A DNA stretch of 64,000 nt. Origin: Bartonella grahamii subsp. shimonis. GTDB taxonomy: Bacteria; Pseudomonadota; Alphaproteobacteria; Rhizobiales; Rhizobiaceae. Each line of letters opens with the position of its first letter. Within the stretch, counting starts at the first letter, position 1. The notes under the pieces are model-generated. The model made no database searches and was not told the DNA's origin. It was given only the letters and a program-made list of their open reading frames with translations. Of the stretch, positions 7,978-18,570 are shown piece after piece. Both the position numbers and the translations under genes were made by a program. The stretch lies in contig NZ_CP123961.1 of the NCBI RefSeq assembly GCF_036327415.1, positions 620,001 to 684,000 of the forward strand, given 5' to 3'.

Positions 7978-9804
7978 TTAACTTGAAATTGATGCACGTG
8001 TTTTTTCAAAACGTTTACGTTCATTAGGATCAAGATAGAGTTTGCGGAGACGAATATTTTTAGGGGTTACCTCCACAAGTTCATCATCTTGTATCCACGA
8101 TAAGGCACGTTCTAATGTCATTTTAATGGGAGGTGTTAGCTTTACAGCCTCATCTTTTCCGGAAGCGCGCATATTGGTGAGTTTTTTTCCTTTTAACACA
8201 TTAACTTCTAAGTCATTATCCCGTGAGTGAATGCCAATAATCATACCTTGATAGACTTTCACACCCGCATCGATGATCATAGGCCCACGATCTTCAAGAT
8301 TAAAAAGAGCATAAGCGACAGATTCACCGTTGTCATTTGAAATCATAACACCATTAACACGACCAGCAATGTCTCCTTTATAAGGTTCATAAGCATGGAA
8401 AAGGCGATTCATAATTGCTGTACCTCGTGTGTCCGTTAAAAGTTCAGATTGATAACCGATGAGTCCTCTGGTTGGCGCATAAAAAACAAGTCGGACACGA
8501 TTACCCCCAGAAGGACGTAATTCCACCATTTCGCCCTTACGTTCAGACATTTTTTGTACAACAGTACCGGAATATTCTTCATCAACATCGATAACAACTT
8601 CTTCGATTGGCTCAAGAGTTATTCCATTTTCATCCTTTTGCATAACAACACGTGGACGTGAAACACTAAGCTCAAATCCTTCACGGCGCATATTTTCAAT
8701 GAGAACTGCAAGCTGTAATTCTCCTCGTCCTGAAACGTAAAAAGAATCTTTATCGGCAGATTCTTCAATTTTAAGAGCGACATTCCCTTCTGCTTCTTTT
8801 AATAATCGGTCACGAATGACACGACTTGTTACTTTATCGCCTTCAGTTCCAGCAAGGGGACTATCGTTGACAAGAAAACTCATCGTGACAGTAGGAGGAT
8901 CAATTGGTTGGGCAGTAAGGGGTTCATTAACAGTAGGATCACAGAAAGTATCAGCAACGGTACCTTTTTGTAGACCTGCAATCGCAACAATATCACCGGC
9001 ACTTCCTTCTTCAATAGGTTGTCGTTCTAGTCCACGAAATGCTAAAATTTTTGAAATACGCCCCGTTTCTAAAAGTTTTCCATCTTGTCCAAGAACCTTA
9101 ACATTTTGATTAGGTTTTAGAGAGCCAGAATGAATCCGCCCTGTAATAATTCGTCCCAAAAACGGATCTGCTTCAAGAATAGTTCCAATCATGCGAAACG
9201 GTCCTTCTGCTACACTAGGAGAAGGGACATGCTGCGTCACAAGATCAAATAAAGGACCTAATCCCTGATCTTTTGGTCCCTCGGGGGCTTCAGCCATCCA
9301 TCCATCGCGTCCAGATCCATAAAGAATAGGAAAATCAAGCTGTTCATCGGTTGCATCAAGAGCAGCAAAAAGATCAAAAACCTCATTAATGACTTCATCA
9401 ACGCGTGCATCAGGTCGGTCAATTTTATTAATAGCAACAATAGGGCGCAAACCCACTTTCAATGCTTTACCAACGACAAATTTTGTTTGTGGCATTGGTC
9501 CTTCAGCAGCATCAACAAGTACAATGGCTCCATCAACCATATTTAGAATGCGTTCAACTTCTCCACCAAAGTCGGCATGTCCTGGTGTATCAACAATATT
9601 AATTCGAGTATCTTTCCAAACAACAGATGTCACTTTCGCTAGGATTGTAATTCCACGTTCTTTTTCAATATCGTTTGAATCCATCATACGTTCGCTTGTA
9701 CGCTGATTATCACGGAAATTTCCGGATTGCTTGAGAAGTCCGTCTACAAGCGTTGTTTTCCCATGATCAACGTGGGCAATGATGGCAATGTTACGCAATT
9801 GCAT
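7978..9804 (-). CDS. typA: Ribosome-associated GTPase TypA/BipA
   Basis: TypA/BipA is an EF-G-like translational GTPase that aids ribosome assembly and adaptation to stress. GTPase motifs are clear: [10 protein letters not shown] (G1, residues 10-19), the RGITI switch I element, DTPGHADF (G3) and NKIDRPDA (G4). They are followed by the beta-barrel domain II, two EF-G-like domains and the BipA-specific C-terminal domain ([15 protein letters not shown]). At 608 residues it is full length. It is transcribed towards ppa with a 79-base gap and may have its own promoter in the AT-rich spacer upstream. Confidence 0.97.
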   Translation of the reverse strand: MQLRNIAIIAHVDHGKTTLVDGLLKQSGNFRDNQRTSERMMDSNDIEKERGITILAKVTSVVWKDTRINIVDTPGHADFGGEVERILNMVDGAIVLVDAAEGPMPQTKFVVGKALKVGLRPIVAINKIDRPDARVDEVINEVFDLFAALDATDEQLDFPILYGSGRDGWMAEAPEGPKDQGLGPLFDLVTQHVPSPSVAEGPFRMIGTILEADPFLGRIITGRIHSGSLKPNQNVKVLGQDGKLLETGRISKILAFRGLERQPIEEGSAGDIVAIAGLQKGTVADTFCDPTVNEPLTAQPIDPPTVTMSFLVNDSPLAGTEGDKVTSRVIRDRLLKEAEGNVALKIEESADKDSFYVSGRGELQLAVLIENMRREGFELSVSRPRVVMQKDENGITLEPIEEVVIDVDEEYSGTVVQKMSERKGEMVELRPSGGNRVRLVFYAPTRGLIGYQSELLTDTRGTAIMNRLFHAYEPYKGDIAGRVNGVMISNDNGESVAYALFNLEDRGPMIIDAGVKVYQGMIIGIHSRDNDLEVNVLKGKKLTNMRASGKDEAVKLTPPIKMTLERALSWIQDDELVEVTPKNIRLRKLYLDPNERKRFEKTRASISS

Positions 9805-10014
9805 AAATTTTCTTCTTTTCGTTTAATGAAATTTCATTTGAGGCTAAGTCTTTACATTCTTTGCCTGATTATTACAAAACCTTTTACATGTTTTTTTATA
9901 ATTTTGGAAGATGGAGGCAATATTTTTATGGCAAAACTATTCATCCAAGTCTTTAAGGCTCTATAAAGCTTCAATTGCTGGAGCTTCGTAAAAGTATTTT
10001 TATAGTACGTATGT

Positions 10015-10300
10015 TCTATTCTCGAGCTAAGAATTGTCCATAAAAATCACCGTCAATTTGATTTTTATCAATATGACGCAAGGAATTTATATAAACGTTT
10101 GTAAGAATAAGTAAGTATAAAGCTAGCTTGTATTATTGTTATTGTTTTGCAAAAAAGATTGTAAAAATCTGGAACACCTCTCAATTCATAGCCAATTGAT
10201 TGACAGCTGTACAATATTTTTATTCTAATAAATCTTTTGCTTATTCTATAACTTGCCAATCAAAATCCAGATCTAATGCAACCGTGTATTTGAGGCAAAT
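10015..10300 (-). pseudogene. Degenerate coding remnant, paralogue of 36200-36480
   Basis: Reading the minus strand across frame changes gives fragments such as FDWQVIE and, at the end, LRHIDKNQIDGDFYGQF before a stop. The 36-kb copy reads similarly (LIDWQYIEKI; NPLCHIHKDLFEDNL). The similarity is at protein level with stops and frameshifts in both copies, which marks decayed genes rather than active ones. The family was not recognised. Boundaries are approximate. Confidence 0.5.
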
Positions 10301-10406
10301 ATTGTGACGATTAAGAATTTTATAAAAAGTTCTAGCTTTTTTATGCCAGATTGCGACAAAAGTTATATCTGTTTGATTTATTTATGAAACCGGAATACAG
10401 TCTTAT

Positions 10407-10568
10407 TTAGAAAGAATATGAAGGCATCAAAAGAAAATTCCCATCTTTGCCATTAAGCCAATTTATGATTTCAAAAGCATCTAAGCAATATTTTTTAAAC
10501 CATGGAGATAGTGCGCATTGCTTCACACTTTTATTTATCGCATTCTCTAATAAGAGTATGCTTTTCAT
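10407..10568 (-). pseudogene. 53-codon open remnant, paralogue of the ORF at 36536-36745
   Basis: An ATG-started frame (MKSILLLENAINKSVKQCA at the start, NGKDGNFLLMPS near the end). It aligns by eye with the ORF at 36536-36745, which begins MKDAILFKEHNKKMCSAMR and contains DDTKDRNYFLSL. Both are followed downstream by the same second remnant, so a two-gene unit seems to have been copied. The function is unknown. It may be a truncated gene; there is no strong ribosome site. Confidence 0.45.
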
Positions 10569-11067
10569 GCCAAACAGAGCACTTTAAACAGAATACACTT
10601 GCATACTCATGTATTTAAGAGAGATTTCTTAACGTACACTACATCCATTCCATGATAGGGCTCATAAATGATATAATATACGCGAATAGTATACTATCAA
10701 CGCCTTTGTGAAGAAATATAACGCCTATTGAGCATCATCATTATTATTCTTTCTGAGCTGTCAATATTGCGACAGATTTTGATACGAGAAAGAAGATATA
10801 AGAAGTATTTAATTTTTTTTGAATAGCTTTTAGCCATACACCAATCTCGTTTGTGATAGGCAAGAAGATGACTTTAATTGATCTAATGTGGGATGCTTTA
10901 TGATGAGGTAAATTTACGATATTCGAAGCTGTTATTCAATAAAAAATAATAAATTATCTATGGAGCGGTGTGCTAGAAAACAAAGTAATAGAGCTTATTC
11001 TCTTATGGAAAGATCTTAGGTTACATGACAAGATCTTTCCAGAAGAAAGAGTTTTTACTTTACATGT

Positions 11068-12444
11068 TTAAAGAAGAGTTCCTGACAAAATGAGGGAAGC
11101 TACAGAAAAATAGATTATAATGCCCATGACATCTACTAAAGTTGCTACAAAAGGAGCAGAAGCACTTGCTGGATCAAATTTTAAACCTTTAAGAATAAAA
11201 GGCAGCATAGATCCAGAAAGAGAACCAAAGGTAACGATTCCGACTAAAGCTGTACCTACTGTTGTCGAAACAGCAATCCAATGTTGCCCATAGTCGTAGA
11301 TACCGAATTGTTGCCAAAGAGCAATGCGCGTAATGCCAATAATTCCGAGTAAGAGACCAAGGGAGAGTCCGGTTGGAATTTCACGAATGAACACTTTCCA
11401 CCAGTCTTTCAACGTGAGTTCACGTAAAGCCAATGCACGGATAATAAGGGATGTAGCCTGCGAGCCGGAATTTCCTCCTGAGCTCATAATGAGAGGTATG
11501 AACAGTGTAAGAATAATCGCTTTTTCGAGTTCTGTTTCGAAATGTTGCATAGCGCTTGCTGTCAGCATTTCACCGATAAAAAGTAAAGCGAGCCATCCGC
11601 CACGTTTTTTCATCATTTCGGGAAACTTAATTTGCATATAGGGCTTATTAAGCGCTTCCATACCCCCAAATTTATAGGCATCTTCATTCATCTCATCAAC
11701 CATAGTATCAAGCACGTCATCGACGGTTACAATGCCAATGACATGGTTACTTTCATCGACTACAGGCACAGAGAGAAGATCATGGCGCTGGAAAAGGCGT
11801 GCGATATCTTCATGATGTGTGAAGGGCGATATTGTAATGGGCGAGTCATGGGTAGGGACATTAAGAATTTGTTCATCAGGTGAGGCAAGAATAAGATTAC
11901 GCAGTGAAACAGCTTTGAGAAGAGTACCTGTTTTAGGGTCAATGACATAGCTGGTATAAACTGTTTCACGTGTTCGTTCGACCTCGCGAATGTGATCCAA
12001 AGTTTTTTGTATGGTCCAGTTTGAAGGAACGGCTATAAACTCTGTTGTCATCAGTGCCCCTGCTGTATGATCAGGATAACTGGTGAGTTTTCTAAGTTCA
12101 GTGCGCGTTAAGGGTTTAAGCAAGGCATAAAGTCGTGTGCGGGTTTCTTTATCCATTTCTTGAAAAACGTCTGCAGCAGCATCGGCAGACATGCCATCAA
12201 GAATTTCAACAGCACGATTTATAGGGAGAAGTTCTAGGATGGCAGCAGGTTGCTCAAGTTCTGGTTTATCAAAAAGTTCGATAACATAATCAAGAGGCAG
12301 AAGACTAAGAATAGTTACACGTTCTATGATATCGAGGTCATTAATGATATCAATAGAGTCTGCAAAATGCTGGTTCTTTAACTTTTCAGCGAGAACTTCA
12401 GGAGAAAAATTTTTGAAGTCGAAGGCCGTTTTGATTTCAGTCAT
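11068..12444 (-). CDS. mgtE: Magnesium transporter MgtE
   Basis: MgtE is a Mg2+-gated channel/transporter. The protein has an N-terminal superhelical domain (about residues 20-125; LLPINRAVEILDGMSADAAADVF), two CBS domains (about 130-255), a connecting helix and a C-terminal membrane domain with about five helices, including the SSGGNSGSQATSL pore motif. ATG 12444 is chosen because AGGAGGTAC (12453-12461, reverse complement) sits at ideal distance; this gives 458 residues. The open frame runs on to 12540 but without a better signal. It appears to be a single-gene unit. Confidence 0.95.
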   Translation of the reverse strand: MTEIKTAFDFKNFSPEVLAEKLKNQHFADSIDIINDLDIIERVTILSLLPLDYVIELFDKPELEQPAAILELLPINRAVEILDGMSADAAADVFQEMDKETRTRLYALLKPLTRTELRKLTSYPDHTAGALMTTEFIAVPSNWTIQKTLDHIREVERTRETVYTSYVIDPKTGTLLKAVSLRNLILASPDEQILNVPTHDSPITISPFTHHEDIARLFQRHDLLSVPVVDESNHVIGIVTVDDVLDTMVDEMNEDAYKFGGMEALNKPYMQIKFPEMMKKRGGWLALLFIGEMLTASAMQHFETELEKAIILTLFIPLIMSSGGNSGSQATSLIIRALALRELTLKDWWKVFIREIPTGLSLGLLLGIIGITRIALWQQFGIYDYGQHWIAVSTTVGTALVGIVTFGSLSGSMLPFILKGLKFDPASASAPFVATLVDVMGIIIYFSVASLILSGTLL

Positions 12445-12832
12445 GATAAAGTACCTCCTGAAGAGTTGGAGAGTTGTAAATCTAGATAATAGATGAGATA
12501 AAAGCAAAAGTTTATGGAAGATTTGAAAAAACCTCCCCAACTATAATTCCCAATTGTTAACATTTGAAGTAAAGTCAAGGATAAATTATAAGTTATAAAC
12601 AAGTTTCTGAATCACTAAAACAAGAATACAGATTAATTTGAGGATAATATAAAGGCGCAAATGTAAAAATCAGTTTTGATTTTTACCATCATTTCTTTAA
12701 TGCAGTTTTATGATTTTCGGATTTTTTATTCAATAGCATTTTGAAACTCACGAAATAGTTTTAGTATATTATCAATTTGTGTCGTAAAGATAATTGTTAA
12801 AGCTTAAATTTATAATGGAGACATAAAGTATT

Positions 12833-14857
12833 ATGACAAAAGCAGCAGTGCTGGACTGGAAGGGATTTTCAGGTCTTCCTGATTTTTCTTCTATCAATGA
12901 TGAAGATTTTAAGCCCGCTTTTGAACAGGCACTTCAAGAAGCCGAAGAAGAACTAGAGGCGATTGCGATGGTGCAAGAACCACCAACGCTTGAGAATTTT
13001 TTACAGCCTTTTGAGCTATGTGGCAAAGCGCTTGATCGTGTCTGTTCAATATTTTTCTTGCGCACCAATGCTCATACGAATGTATTAATCCAACAGCTTG
13101 AGCAAGAGTTCGTTGTAAAACTTTCTCGTTATTCTTCAAAAATGATGATGGATGCGCGGATATTTGCGAAAATAGATGTGCTTTATAAACAGTCGCAGCT
13201 GGGCATATTTGAGAGTGAAACAACGCGTGTTCTTGAATTATGGTGGAAAAAGTTCGTTTGTCATGGGGCAAAACTCGATGAAAAAGCTAAGAAACGGCTT
13301 TTGGAAATTAATGAAAGACTTGCTTTTTTAAATGCTACTTTTGGACAAAATGTCTTAAATGATGAAGCTGAATGGATTCTATTTTTAAAACAAACGGATT
13401 TATCTGGTTTACCGGAAGATCTTATTGCTTCAATGAAGGAAATTGCGTGTGAAAGAGGCAATGAAGAAGCCTATGCATTAACACTAGCACGTTCGATTGT
13501 TGAACCTTTTTTAAAATTCTCAGATCGTCGTGACTTGCGTGAGGTTGCATTCCAAGCTTGGGCTAAACGTGGTGAAAATAATAACAAGAATGATAATAAA
13601 ACAATTATTGTAGAGATTGTTGCGCTTCGAGATGAGCAGGCTAAATTATTGGGATATAAATCTTTCGCAGATTTGAAACTCGATAACACCATGGCTAAAA
13701 GTGTTGATTCCGTTATGGATTTGCTTATGCCTGTATGGGAGCGCGCAAGAGCGAAGGCTTCTATTGAGCAAATTGAATTACAAAATTTTTCCAACAAACA
13801 GGGCAGCAATGAATCTTTAGCTGCTTGGGATTGGCGTTATTATGCTGAAAAACTCCGCACTGAAAAACTTTCTTTCGATAGCGCCGAGATTAAATATTAT
13901 TTTCAGCTTGATCGTATGATTAAGGCGGCTTTTGGAGTAGCAGAAAAACTCTTTGGCATTACATTTGAAGAAAAAAACACTGTTGCACTTTGGCATCCTG
14001 ATGCACGTTTGTGGGAAGTAAAGAAATCTGATGGAAGTCTACTTGGGCATTTCATTGGTGATTATTTTGCACGTTCTTCAAAATGCTCCGGTGCGTGGAT
14101 GAGCCAATTGCAATCACAACATAAATTGGATGGCGGACAAAAGCCTATTATCTACAATGTTGGTAATTTTGCTAAACCACCCAAAGGGGAGGTTGCATTT
14201 TTATCACTTGATGATGCGCGTACGCTTTTCCACGAATTTGGGCATGCATTGCATGGTTTGCTTTCTGATGTCACATGGCCATCTGTCTCGGGAACATCGG
14301 TTTCGCGTGATTTTGTTGAGCTGCCTTCTCAACTTTACGAACATTGGTTAACTGTACCAGAGATTTTACAGACTTATGCTACGCATGCAAAAACGGGACA
14401 TCCTATGCCGCAAGCATTAATGGATAAGGTTTTGTCAGCACAGACATTTAATGCTGGCTTTGCTGCAGTTGAATTTACTTCATCAGCTCTCGTAGATATG
14501 GCTTTTCATAAAGGACAAAAGGTAACTGATCCAACAGTGTTTGAACGCCAAGAATTAGAAAAGCTGCAAATGCCTGATACAATTATTATGCGCCATCGTC
14601 CTCCACATTTTACGCATATATTTTCAGGTGATGGTTACGCCGCTGGTTATTATTCTTATATGTGGTCGGAAGTCCTTGATGCCGATGCTTTTCAGGCTTT
14701 TGAAGAAACGGGAGATGTTTTTAATTCAGAGCTTGCTGATAAGTTGAAACGTTTTATTTACTCTGCTGGGGGAAGTCGTGATCCAGAGGAACTGTATAAA
14801 GCTTTTCGGGGACGGATGCCTTTACCAGAGGCAATGATTAACAAACGTGGATTATAA
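12833..14857 (+). CDS. dcp: Peptidyl-dipeptidase Dcp (M3 metallopeptidase)
   Basis: Dcp releases dipeptides from the C-termini of peptides and recycles oligopeptides in the cytosol. The zinc motif HEFGHALHGLL is at about residues 467-477, followed by SGTSVSRDFVELPSQ, which is diagnostic of M3A enzymes of the Dcp/OpdA type. The third ligand region and the substrate-binding HIFSGDGYAAGYYSYMWSEV are present. At 674 residues it is full length, with no signal peptide. It is a single gene with its own presumed promoter in the ~290-base gap from mgtE, and it ends at a strong terminator. Confidence 0.95.
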   Translation: MTKAAVLDWKGFSGLPDFSSINDEDFKPAFEQALQEAEEELEAIAMVQEPPTLENFLQPFELCGKALDRVCSIFFLRTNAHTNVLIQQLEQEFVVKLSRYSSKMMMDARIFAKIDVLYKQSQLGIFESETTRVLELWWKKFVCHGAKLDEKAKKRLLEINERLAFLNATFGQNVLNDEAEWILFLKQTDLSGLPEDLIASMKEIACERGNEEAYALTLARSIVEPFLKFSDRRDLREVAFQAWAKRGENNNKNDNKTIIVEIVALRDEQAKLLGYKSFADLKLDNTMAKSVDSVMDLLMPVWERARAKASIEQIELQNFSNKQGSNESLAAWDWRYYAEKLRTEKLSFDSAEIKYYFQLDRMIKAAFGVAEKLFGITFEEKNTVALWHPDARLWEVKKSDGSLLGHFIGDYFARSSKCSGAWMSQLQSQHKLDGGQKPIIYNVGNFAKPPKGEVAFLSLDDARTLFHEFGHALHGLLSDVTWPSVSGTSVSRDFVELPSQLYEHWLTVPEILQTYATHAKTGHPMPQALMDKVLSAQTFNAGFAAVEFTSSALVDMAFHKGQKVTDPTVFERQELEKLQMPDTIIMRHRPPHFTHIFSGDGYAAGYYSYMWSEVLDADAFQAFEETGDVFNSELADKLKRFIYSAGGSRDPEELYKAFRGRMPLPEAMINKRGL

Positions 14858-14862
14858 GATAT

Positions 14863-14890
14863 AACGGTATGGTTAGCACCATGCCGTTTT
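14863..14890 (+). terminator. Intrinsic terminator after dcp
   Basis: AACGGTATGGT pairs with ACCATGCCGTT across a four-base loop (14863-14888; one G-T pair) and is followed by T residues. A second hairpin, AGCTCTG/CAGAGCT then CTTTT (14941-14962), lies between the convergent genes and may serve as backup. Confidence 0.88.
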
Positions 14891-14940
14891 CATATTATTT
14901 GCAAGATGCAGTTGCGATTTATGCAAAATTTCTTTTCATT

Positions 14941-14962
14941 AGCTCTGTAAACAGAGCTCTTT
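14941..14962. terminator. Second hairpin between convergent dcp and the DUF459 gene
   Basis: AGCTCTG (14941-14947) and CAGAGCT (14952-14958) form a seven-base-pair stem with a four-base loop, followed by CTTTT on the plus strand and preceded by a weaker A/T stretch that would suit the minus strand. Confidence 0.6.
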
Positions 14963-15018
14963 TACCTTATTCGCTTTTTGTTTAAGGAGGAAATTAGATT
15001 TTATATTTTAAATAGACC

Positions 15019-16110
15019 TCATAGGAAAGAAAAATTATCAGCTCGGTCTTTTTGATACCCATTTGGTGGAGACCATGATTTTTTTATAAAACTTGACTTT
15101 CTTTTGCCTAAAAGATGAGTGTTTTGTTGTGCCATATCATCGAGGCTCATTGGAGGCTGACGCATAATATTACTCCGCTCTTGATTCCCTGATTCTTGTA
15201 TAAGTTTTTGAATAGCTTGATCGGTTGAGTAAGGATTTTCATGAGAAAAGGCATAAAATTTTAAAATATTTTTCAATGGTTTTTCTAAATAAGAGGCAAG
15301 TTTTTTCTTCCCTTCAGGGGTGAAATGCATACCATTATTGGTGCGTAATTTGGTTATTTTTCCATTAATATCATAGCCTGAAAAAGAAAAATTTCCTTCT
15401 TCATCACTAAAGCCGCTCCAGATATCGAGAAAATGTCCTCCTGCTGCTTCTGTTTCTTGTTTGTAGAGCGCATTAAAAATTTTCATTTTTTGTGTCAAAA
15501 GGTCATTTCTAAAGGCAGGTTGGCTTATCCATATCCATGATTTTCCAGAGGCATGAAGACTTTCAGCAATTTCGATAATTCTTTGTTTGTAGATGTGCAT
15601 CCATTTTGATTGATCTGTGTTAATTGTGTTATAAGAGTCTGTGATTGGTTGATTATCATTTGCACCGATCATCATGATAATAACATCGGGGTTGTTTTGA
15701 TCAATGAGTTTAGAAATATTGCTTTGCCAAGAATAATAATCCGTTCGAACTAAGCCGGAAGCTGGTATTGTATTGTTCATGATCACGATATCACTATTAT
15801 TTATAAAAAACTTCTTCAGTGCATCGGCAACAGCAGAAGCTGTAAAATCCCCTATAACAAGAATGCGCTTTGCATTCTCATTTTTTAGCTTTTGTATGTT
15901 TTTTTGTGTTACGATTTTTTTTTGAGACTTGTTTATTTTTTGTTCTATAATTTGCGGTGGTTGTTGCGTCTGTTTGTTATGCTGTGATAGCCATTTGAAG
16001 AAGTTCGTTGCTTTGCTTGGGGATGGTTGTATGATCCCCGCAATAGAAAGTGAAAATAGAAATAATATCAAATATATAAGGCGAAAAGAGGACAAAACCT
16101 TAGTTTCCAT
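15019..16110 (-). CDS. DUF459 SGNH-hydrolase-like protein, apparently without catalytic triad
   Basis: A secreted or membrane-anchored 363-residue protein with an N-terminal hydrophobic segment (about residues 8-30), a lysine/glutamine-rich linker and an SGNH/GDSL-fold domain (about 78-285). Block I reads VIGDFTASAV where active enzymes have GDS; block III is MMIGANDNQPI; block V reads NNGMHFTPEG where DxxH is expected. So both the nucleophile and the catalytic acid look replaced. DUF459 proteins are common in Rhizobiales and often lie near cell-wall genes. The start codon region abuts the end of the lytic transglycosylase gene (sharing base 16110), so they form an operon. Confidence 0.82.
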   Translation of the reverse strand: METKVLSSFRLIYLILFLFSLSIAGIIQPSPSKATNFFKWLSQHNKQTQQPPQIIEQKINKSQKKIVTQKNIQKLKNENAKRILVIGDFTASAVADALKKFFINNSDIVIMNNTIPASGLVRTDYYSWQSNISKLIDQNNPDVIIMMIGANDNQPITDSYNTINTDQSKWMHIYKQRIIEIAESLHASGKSWIWISQPAFRNDLLTQKMKIFNALYKQETEAAGGHFLDIWSGFSDEEGNFSFSGYDINGKITKLRTNNGMHFTPEGKKKLASYLEKPLKNILKFYAFSHENPYSTDQAIQKLIQESGNQERSNIMRQPPMSLDDMAQQNTHLLGKRKSSFIKKSWSPPNGYQKDRADNFSFL

Positions 16111-17372
16111 TATTGTTTGCGAAGGAGAAAAAGCACTTGAGATGATGGATATCCATTTGCTTTTAGACCGTGACGCAGTTGAAAAGCTTTAATTGCTTTG
16201 CGAGAAGCTGTTCCGATTTTTCCATCAACATTCCCTTTATAATAGCCCAGTGCACTTAAGCGAGATTGCAGTTCTTTACATTCTTGGAAAGTAAGAGGTT
16301 GAAAAGGTCTTTGCCAATCATGCACCAATCCAGGATGTCCAGCGATGCGATCAGCAAGAAGGGCAACAGCAAACGCATAACGATCTGCATTATTATAATG
16401 TTTCAGAACAAAGAAATTTTTTGTGACTAAAAATATAGGTCCTTTTGCTCCATCTGGATATTTTAATATTGCTTGTTCAGCTGATGTAGGAAGAGGATGC
16501 CCATTTGCGTGTTTTACACCTAATTTATTCCATTGTTCAAAGGAATAGAAGCCTTCAGGAAGGTTTTTCCCCTGCGGCACTTTTACCTCTACTCCCCAAA
16601 TAAGATTAGGTTGCCAGCCATTTTTGTGGAGAAGATTAGCAGCAGTAGCCAGAGCATCTGGAACAGAGTTCCAGATATCACGCCGTCCATCTTGATCCAT
16701 ATCAACTGCATAGGCGAGATAACTGCTTGGAATAAATTGTGTATGCCCTAATGCACCGGCCCAAGATCCAGTGAGTTGAGAGCGTTTAATTTCGCCACTT
16801 TGTAGAATTTTCATAGCAGAAATCAGCTGTGTATATGCATATTTTGCACGTTTTTTATCAGCATAGGCTAGAGTTGCAAGAGAGCGGATGGTATCACGCA
16901 TTACACTTTTATTGGCTAAAATTTTCCCATAATTGCTTTCCATTGACCAAATAGCAAGTAGAATATTGCGGTCAACACCAAAACGTTTTTCAATTTGAAG
17001 AAGCCATTTGTTCCATTTTTGAGTTTGGCGCCGTCCTTCCACAATTGCAATATCATGGACACGATTATCGAAATAGTTCCATGAAGGAGCAACAAATTCC
17101 GGTTGGTATGCGGCGCTTTTTAGAACTTCTGGATCAATGGCATTAACACCTTTAAATGCCATATGAAACGTAGAAGAGGTAATATTGTGAGCAATAGCTA
17201 TTTTTTTAAATTCTTTAATCCAGTGTTTAAATCCGCTATCACCATATGAAAGGGATGCAAAAAACATTAAAAAAACAGAAAAAATAACGGCAGAGCCAGT
17301 GAGAAGAGTTCTCCAAGTTATTGTTATTGACTTCTCTAAAAAAGAGAAAGTCTTCAATTCTGTTTTTTGCAT
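16110..17372 (-). CDS. Lytic murein transglycosylase (MltB-like) with peptidoglycan-binding domain
   Basis: This enzyme cleaves peptidoglycan glycan strands with formation of 1,6-anhydro ends. An N-terminal membrane/signal segment (residues about 20-45) leads to an MltB-type SLT domain; the catalytic glutamate is in LAIWSMESNYGKI, with GSWAGALGHTQFIPSSYLAYA downstream. A peptidoglycan_binding_1 domain closes the protein (about the last 60 residues; LSALGYYKGNVDGKIGTAS). ATG 17372 (MQKTELK) with GGGGAT upstream is preferred to TTG 17396. It is the first gene of a pair with the DUF459 gene. Confidence 0.92.
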   Translation of the reverse strand: MQKTELKTFSFLEKSITITWRTLLTGSAVIFSVFLMFFASLSYGDSGFKHWIKEFKKIAIAHNITSSTFHMAFKGVNAIDPEVLKSAAYQPEFVAPSWNYFDNRVHDIAIVEGRRQTQKWNKWLLQIEKRFGVDRNILLAIWSMESNYGKILANKSVMRDTIRSLATLAYADKKRAKYAYTQLISAMKILQSGEIKRSQLTGSWAGALGHTQFIPSSYLAYAVDMDQDGRRDIWNSVPDALATAANLLHKNGWQPNLIWGVEVKVPQGKNLPEGFYSFEQWNKLGVKHANGHPLPTSAEQAILKYPDGAKGPIFLVTKNFFVLKHYNNADRYAFAVALLADRIAGHPGLVHDWQRPFQPLTFQECKELQSRLSALGYYKGNVDGKIGTASRKAIKAFQLRHGLKANGYPSSQVLFLLRKQ

Positions 17373-17639
17373 TTTGAAATCCCCATTAATATTCAATTTA
17401 TTAGATGTGCAATAACTTTATTTTGTATTTAGTTTAATCGATAATATGATCAAGAAGAGGAGAAAGCTAAAATAAATAATTCGTTTTAATTCTTTCAATA
17501 AATTCTCATATTCTCTTTCACATTTTTGAATGCCCATTATAATGATAATCAAAACAATAAGATATCTTTTTTACCATTTCGTAAAAACATATGATAAATA
17601 AAACAAAAAAGACATATGAATTCATTGAGGAGGATGAGT

Positions 17640-18530
17640 GTGCGTAAAATCCGGAAAGCAGTATTTCCAGTAGCAGGTCTTGGTACGCGTTTTCTTCCTG
17701 CGACAAAAACGATTCCTAAGGAAATGCTAACAGTTGTTGATAAGCCTGTTATTCAATATGTTGTGGATGAAGCGCGGGAGGCTGGGGTTGAGCATTTTAT
17801 TTTTGTGACTGGACGTAACAAAGCAGTCATTGAGGATTATTTTGATGCACAAGTTGAATTATACACGACACTTGCTGAATGTGGAAAGAAAGAAGATCTT
17901 GCACATTTATACCGTTTACAACCATTACCAGGGTCAACTTCTTTCACTCGGCAACAGCAACCTTTGGGATTAGGGCATGCTCTTTGGTGTGCGCGTGAAT
18001 TAGTTGCAGGGGAACCTTTTGCATTGTTATTACCCGATATGCTGATTCAAGCCAAAAAGGGATGTCTTTCTGAGATGATTAGTCTTTATGAAAAGGTGGG
18101 TGGGGGAAATATTATTTCAGTTCAGGAATGCGATCTTGAGGAAGCACATAAATACGGTATAGTTGGTAAAGGTAAACAGATTGCAAATGGTTTTAAAATC
18201 ACAAAAATGGTAGAGAAACCAGTGCTAGGAACGGCACCATCAAATTTGTACATCAATGGACGTTATATTTTGCAGCCAGAAATTTTTAATATTCTTTCCA
18301 CTCAAGAACGAGGAACAGGAAATGAAATTCAATTAACAGATGCTATGATACGGCTTTCAAATGAACAAGATTTTTGGGGTTTGCAAGTGGAAGGGCGCAC
18401 TTTTGATTGCGGTTCTAAAGCTGGTTTTATTGAAGCCAACGTCGCATTTTCTTTGGCACGCGCTGATATGCATAGCCACGTTTCTGCCTCATTGAAAAAT
18501 TTACTGGAAACCATTAATGTTGAAAAATGA
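17640..18530 (+). CDS. galU: UTP-glucose-1-phosphate uridylyltransferase
   Basis: GalU makes UDP-glucose from UTP and glucose-1-phosphate for lipopolysaccharide and glycan synthesis. The N-terminal nucleotide motif [18 protein letters not shown] is near residue 10, followed by [20 protein letters not shown]. The length of about 296 residues is normal. GTG 17640 is chosen because AGGAGG (17628-17633) stands six bases upstream; ATG 17634 and ATG 17616 are in frame and would add 2 or 8 residues. kdsD follows on the same strand, so the pair supplies envelope sugars. Confidence 0.94.
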   Translation: MRKIRKAVFPVAGLGTRFLPATKTIPKEMLTVVDKPVIQYVVDEAREAGVEHFIFVTGRNKAVIEDYFDAQVELYTTLAECGKKEDLAHLYRLQPLPGSTSFTRQQQPLGLGHALWCARELVAGEPFALLLPDMLIQAKKGCLSEMISLYEKVGGGNIISVQECDLEEAHKYGIVGKGKQIANGFKITKMVEKPVLGTAPSNLYINGRYILQPEIFNILSTQERGTGNEIQLTDAMIRLSNEQDFWGLQVEGRTFDCGSKAGFIEANVAFSLARADMHSHVSASLKNLLETINVEK

Positions 18531-18570
18531 TTATAGATCTCTCATTTAATTTTATTGATCGAATTTGATT

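Larger units (their letters stand above)
9805..11067. other. Long decayed spacer between typA and mgtE
   Basis: This 1.26-kb stretch holds no intact gene of known function. Its middle (about 9990-10790) is a diverged, broken copy of a gene set seen again at 36190-37100; the best preserved piece is annotated at 10407-10568. No tRNA or small RNA was recognised. The outer ends hold nothing identifiable beyond presumed promoter sequence for typA. Confidence 0.6.

Noticed and set aside
10068..10259. A 63-codon minus-strand ORF
   Set aside because: It lies within the degenerate remnant, lacks a ribosome site, and the conserved protein pieces of the other copy fall in different frames.
17530..17560. 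Fur-box-like ATAATGATAATC between the transglycosylase gene and galU
   Set aside because: Only about half of a 19-bp Fur box fits, and such AT-rich matches are common in this genome; neither neighbour is an obvious iron gene.
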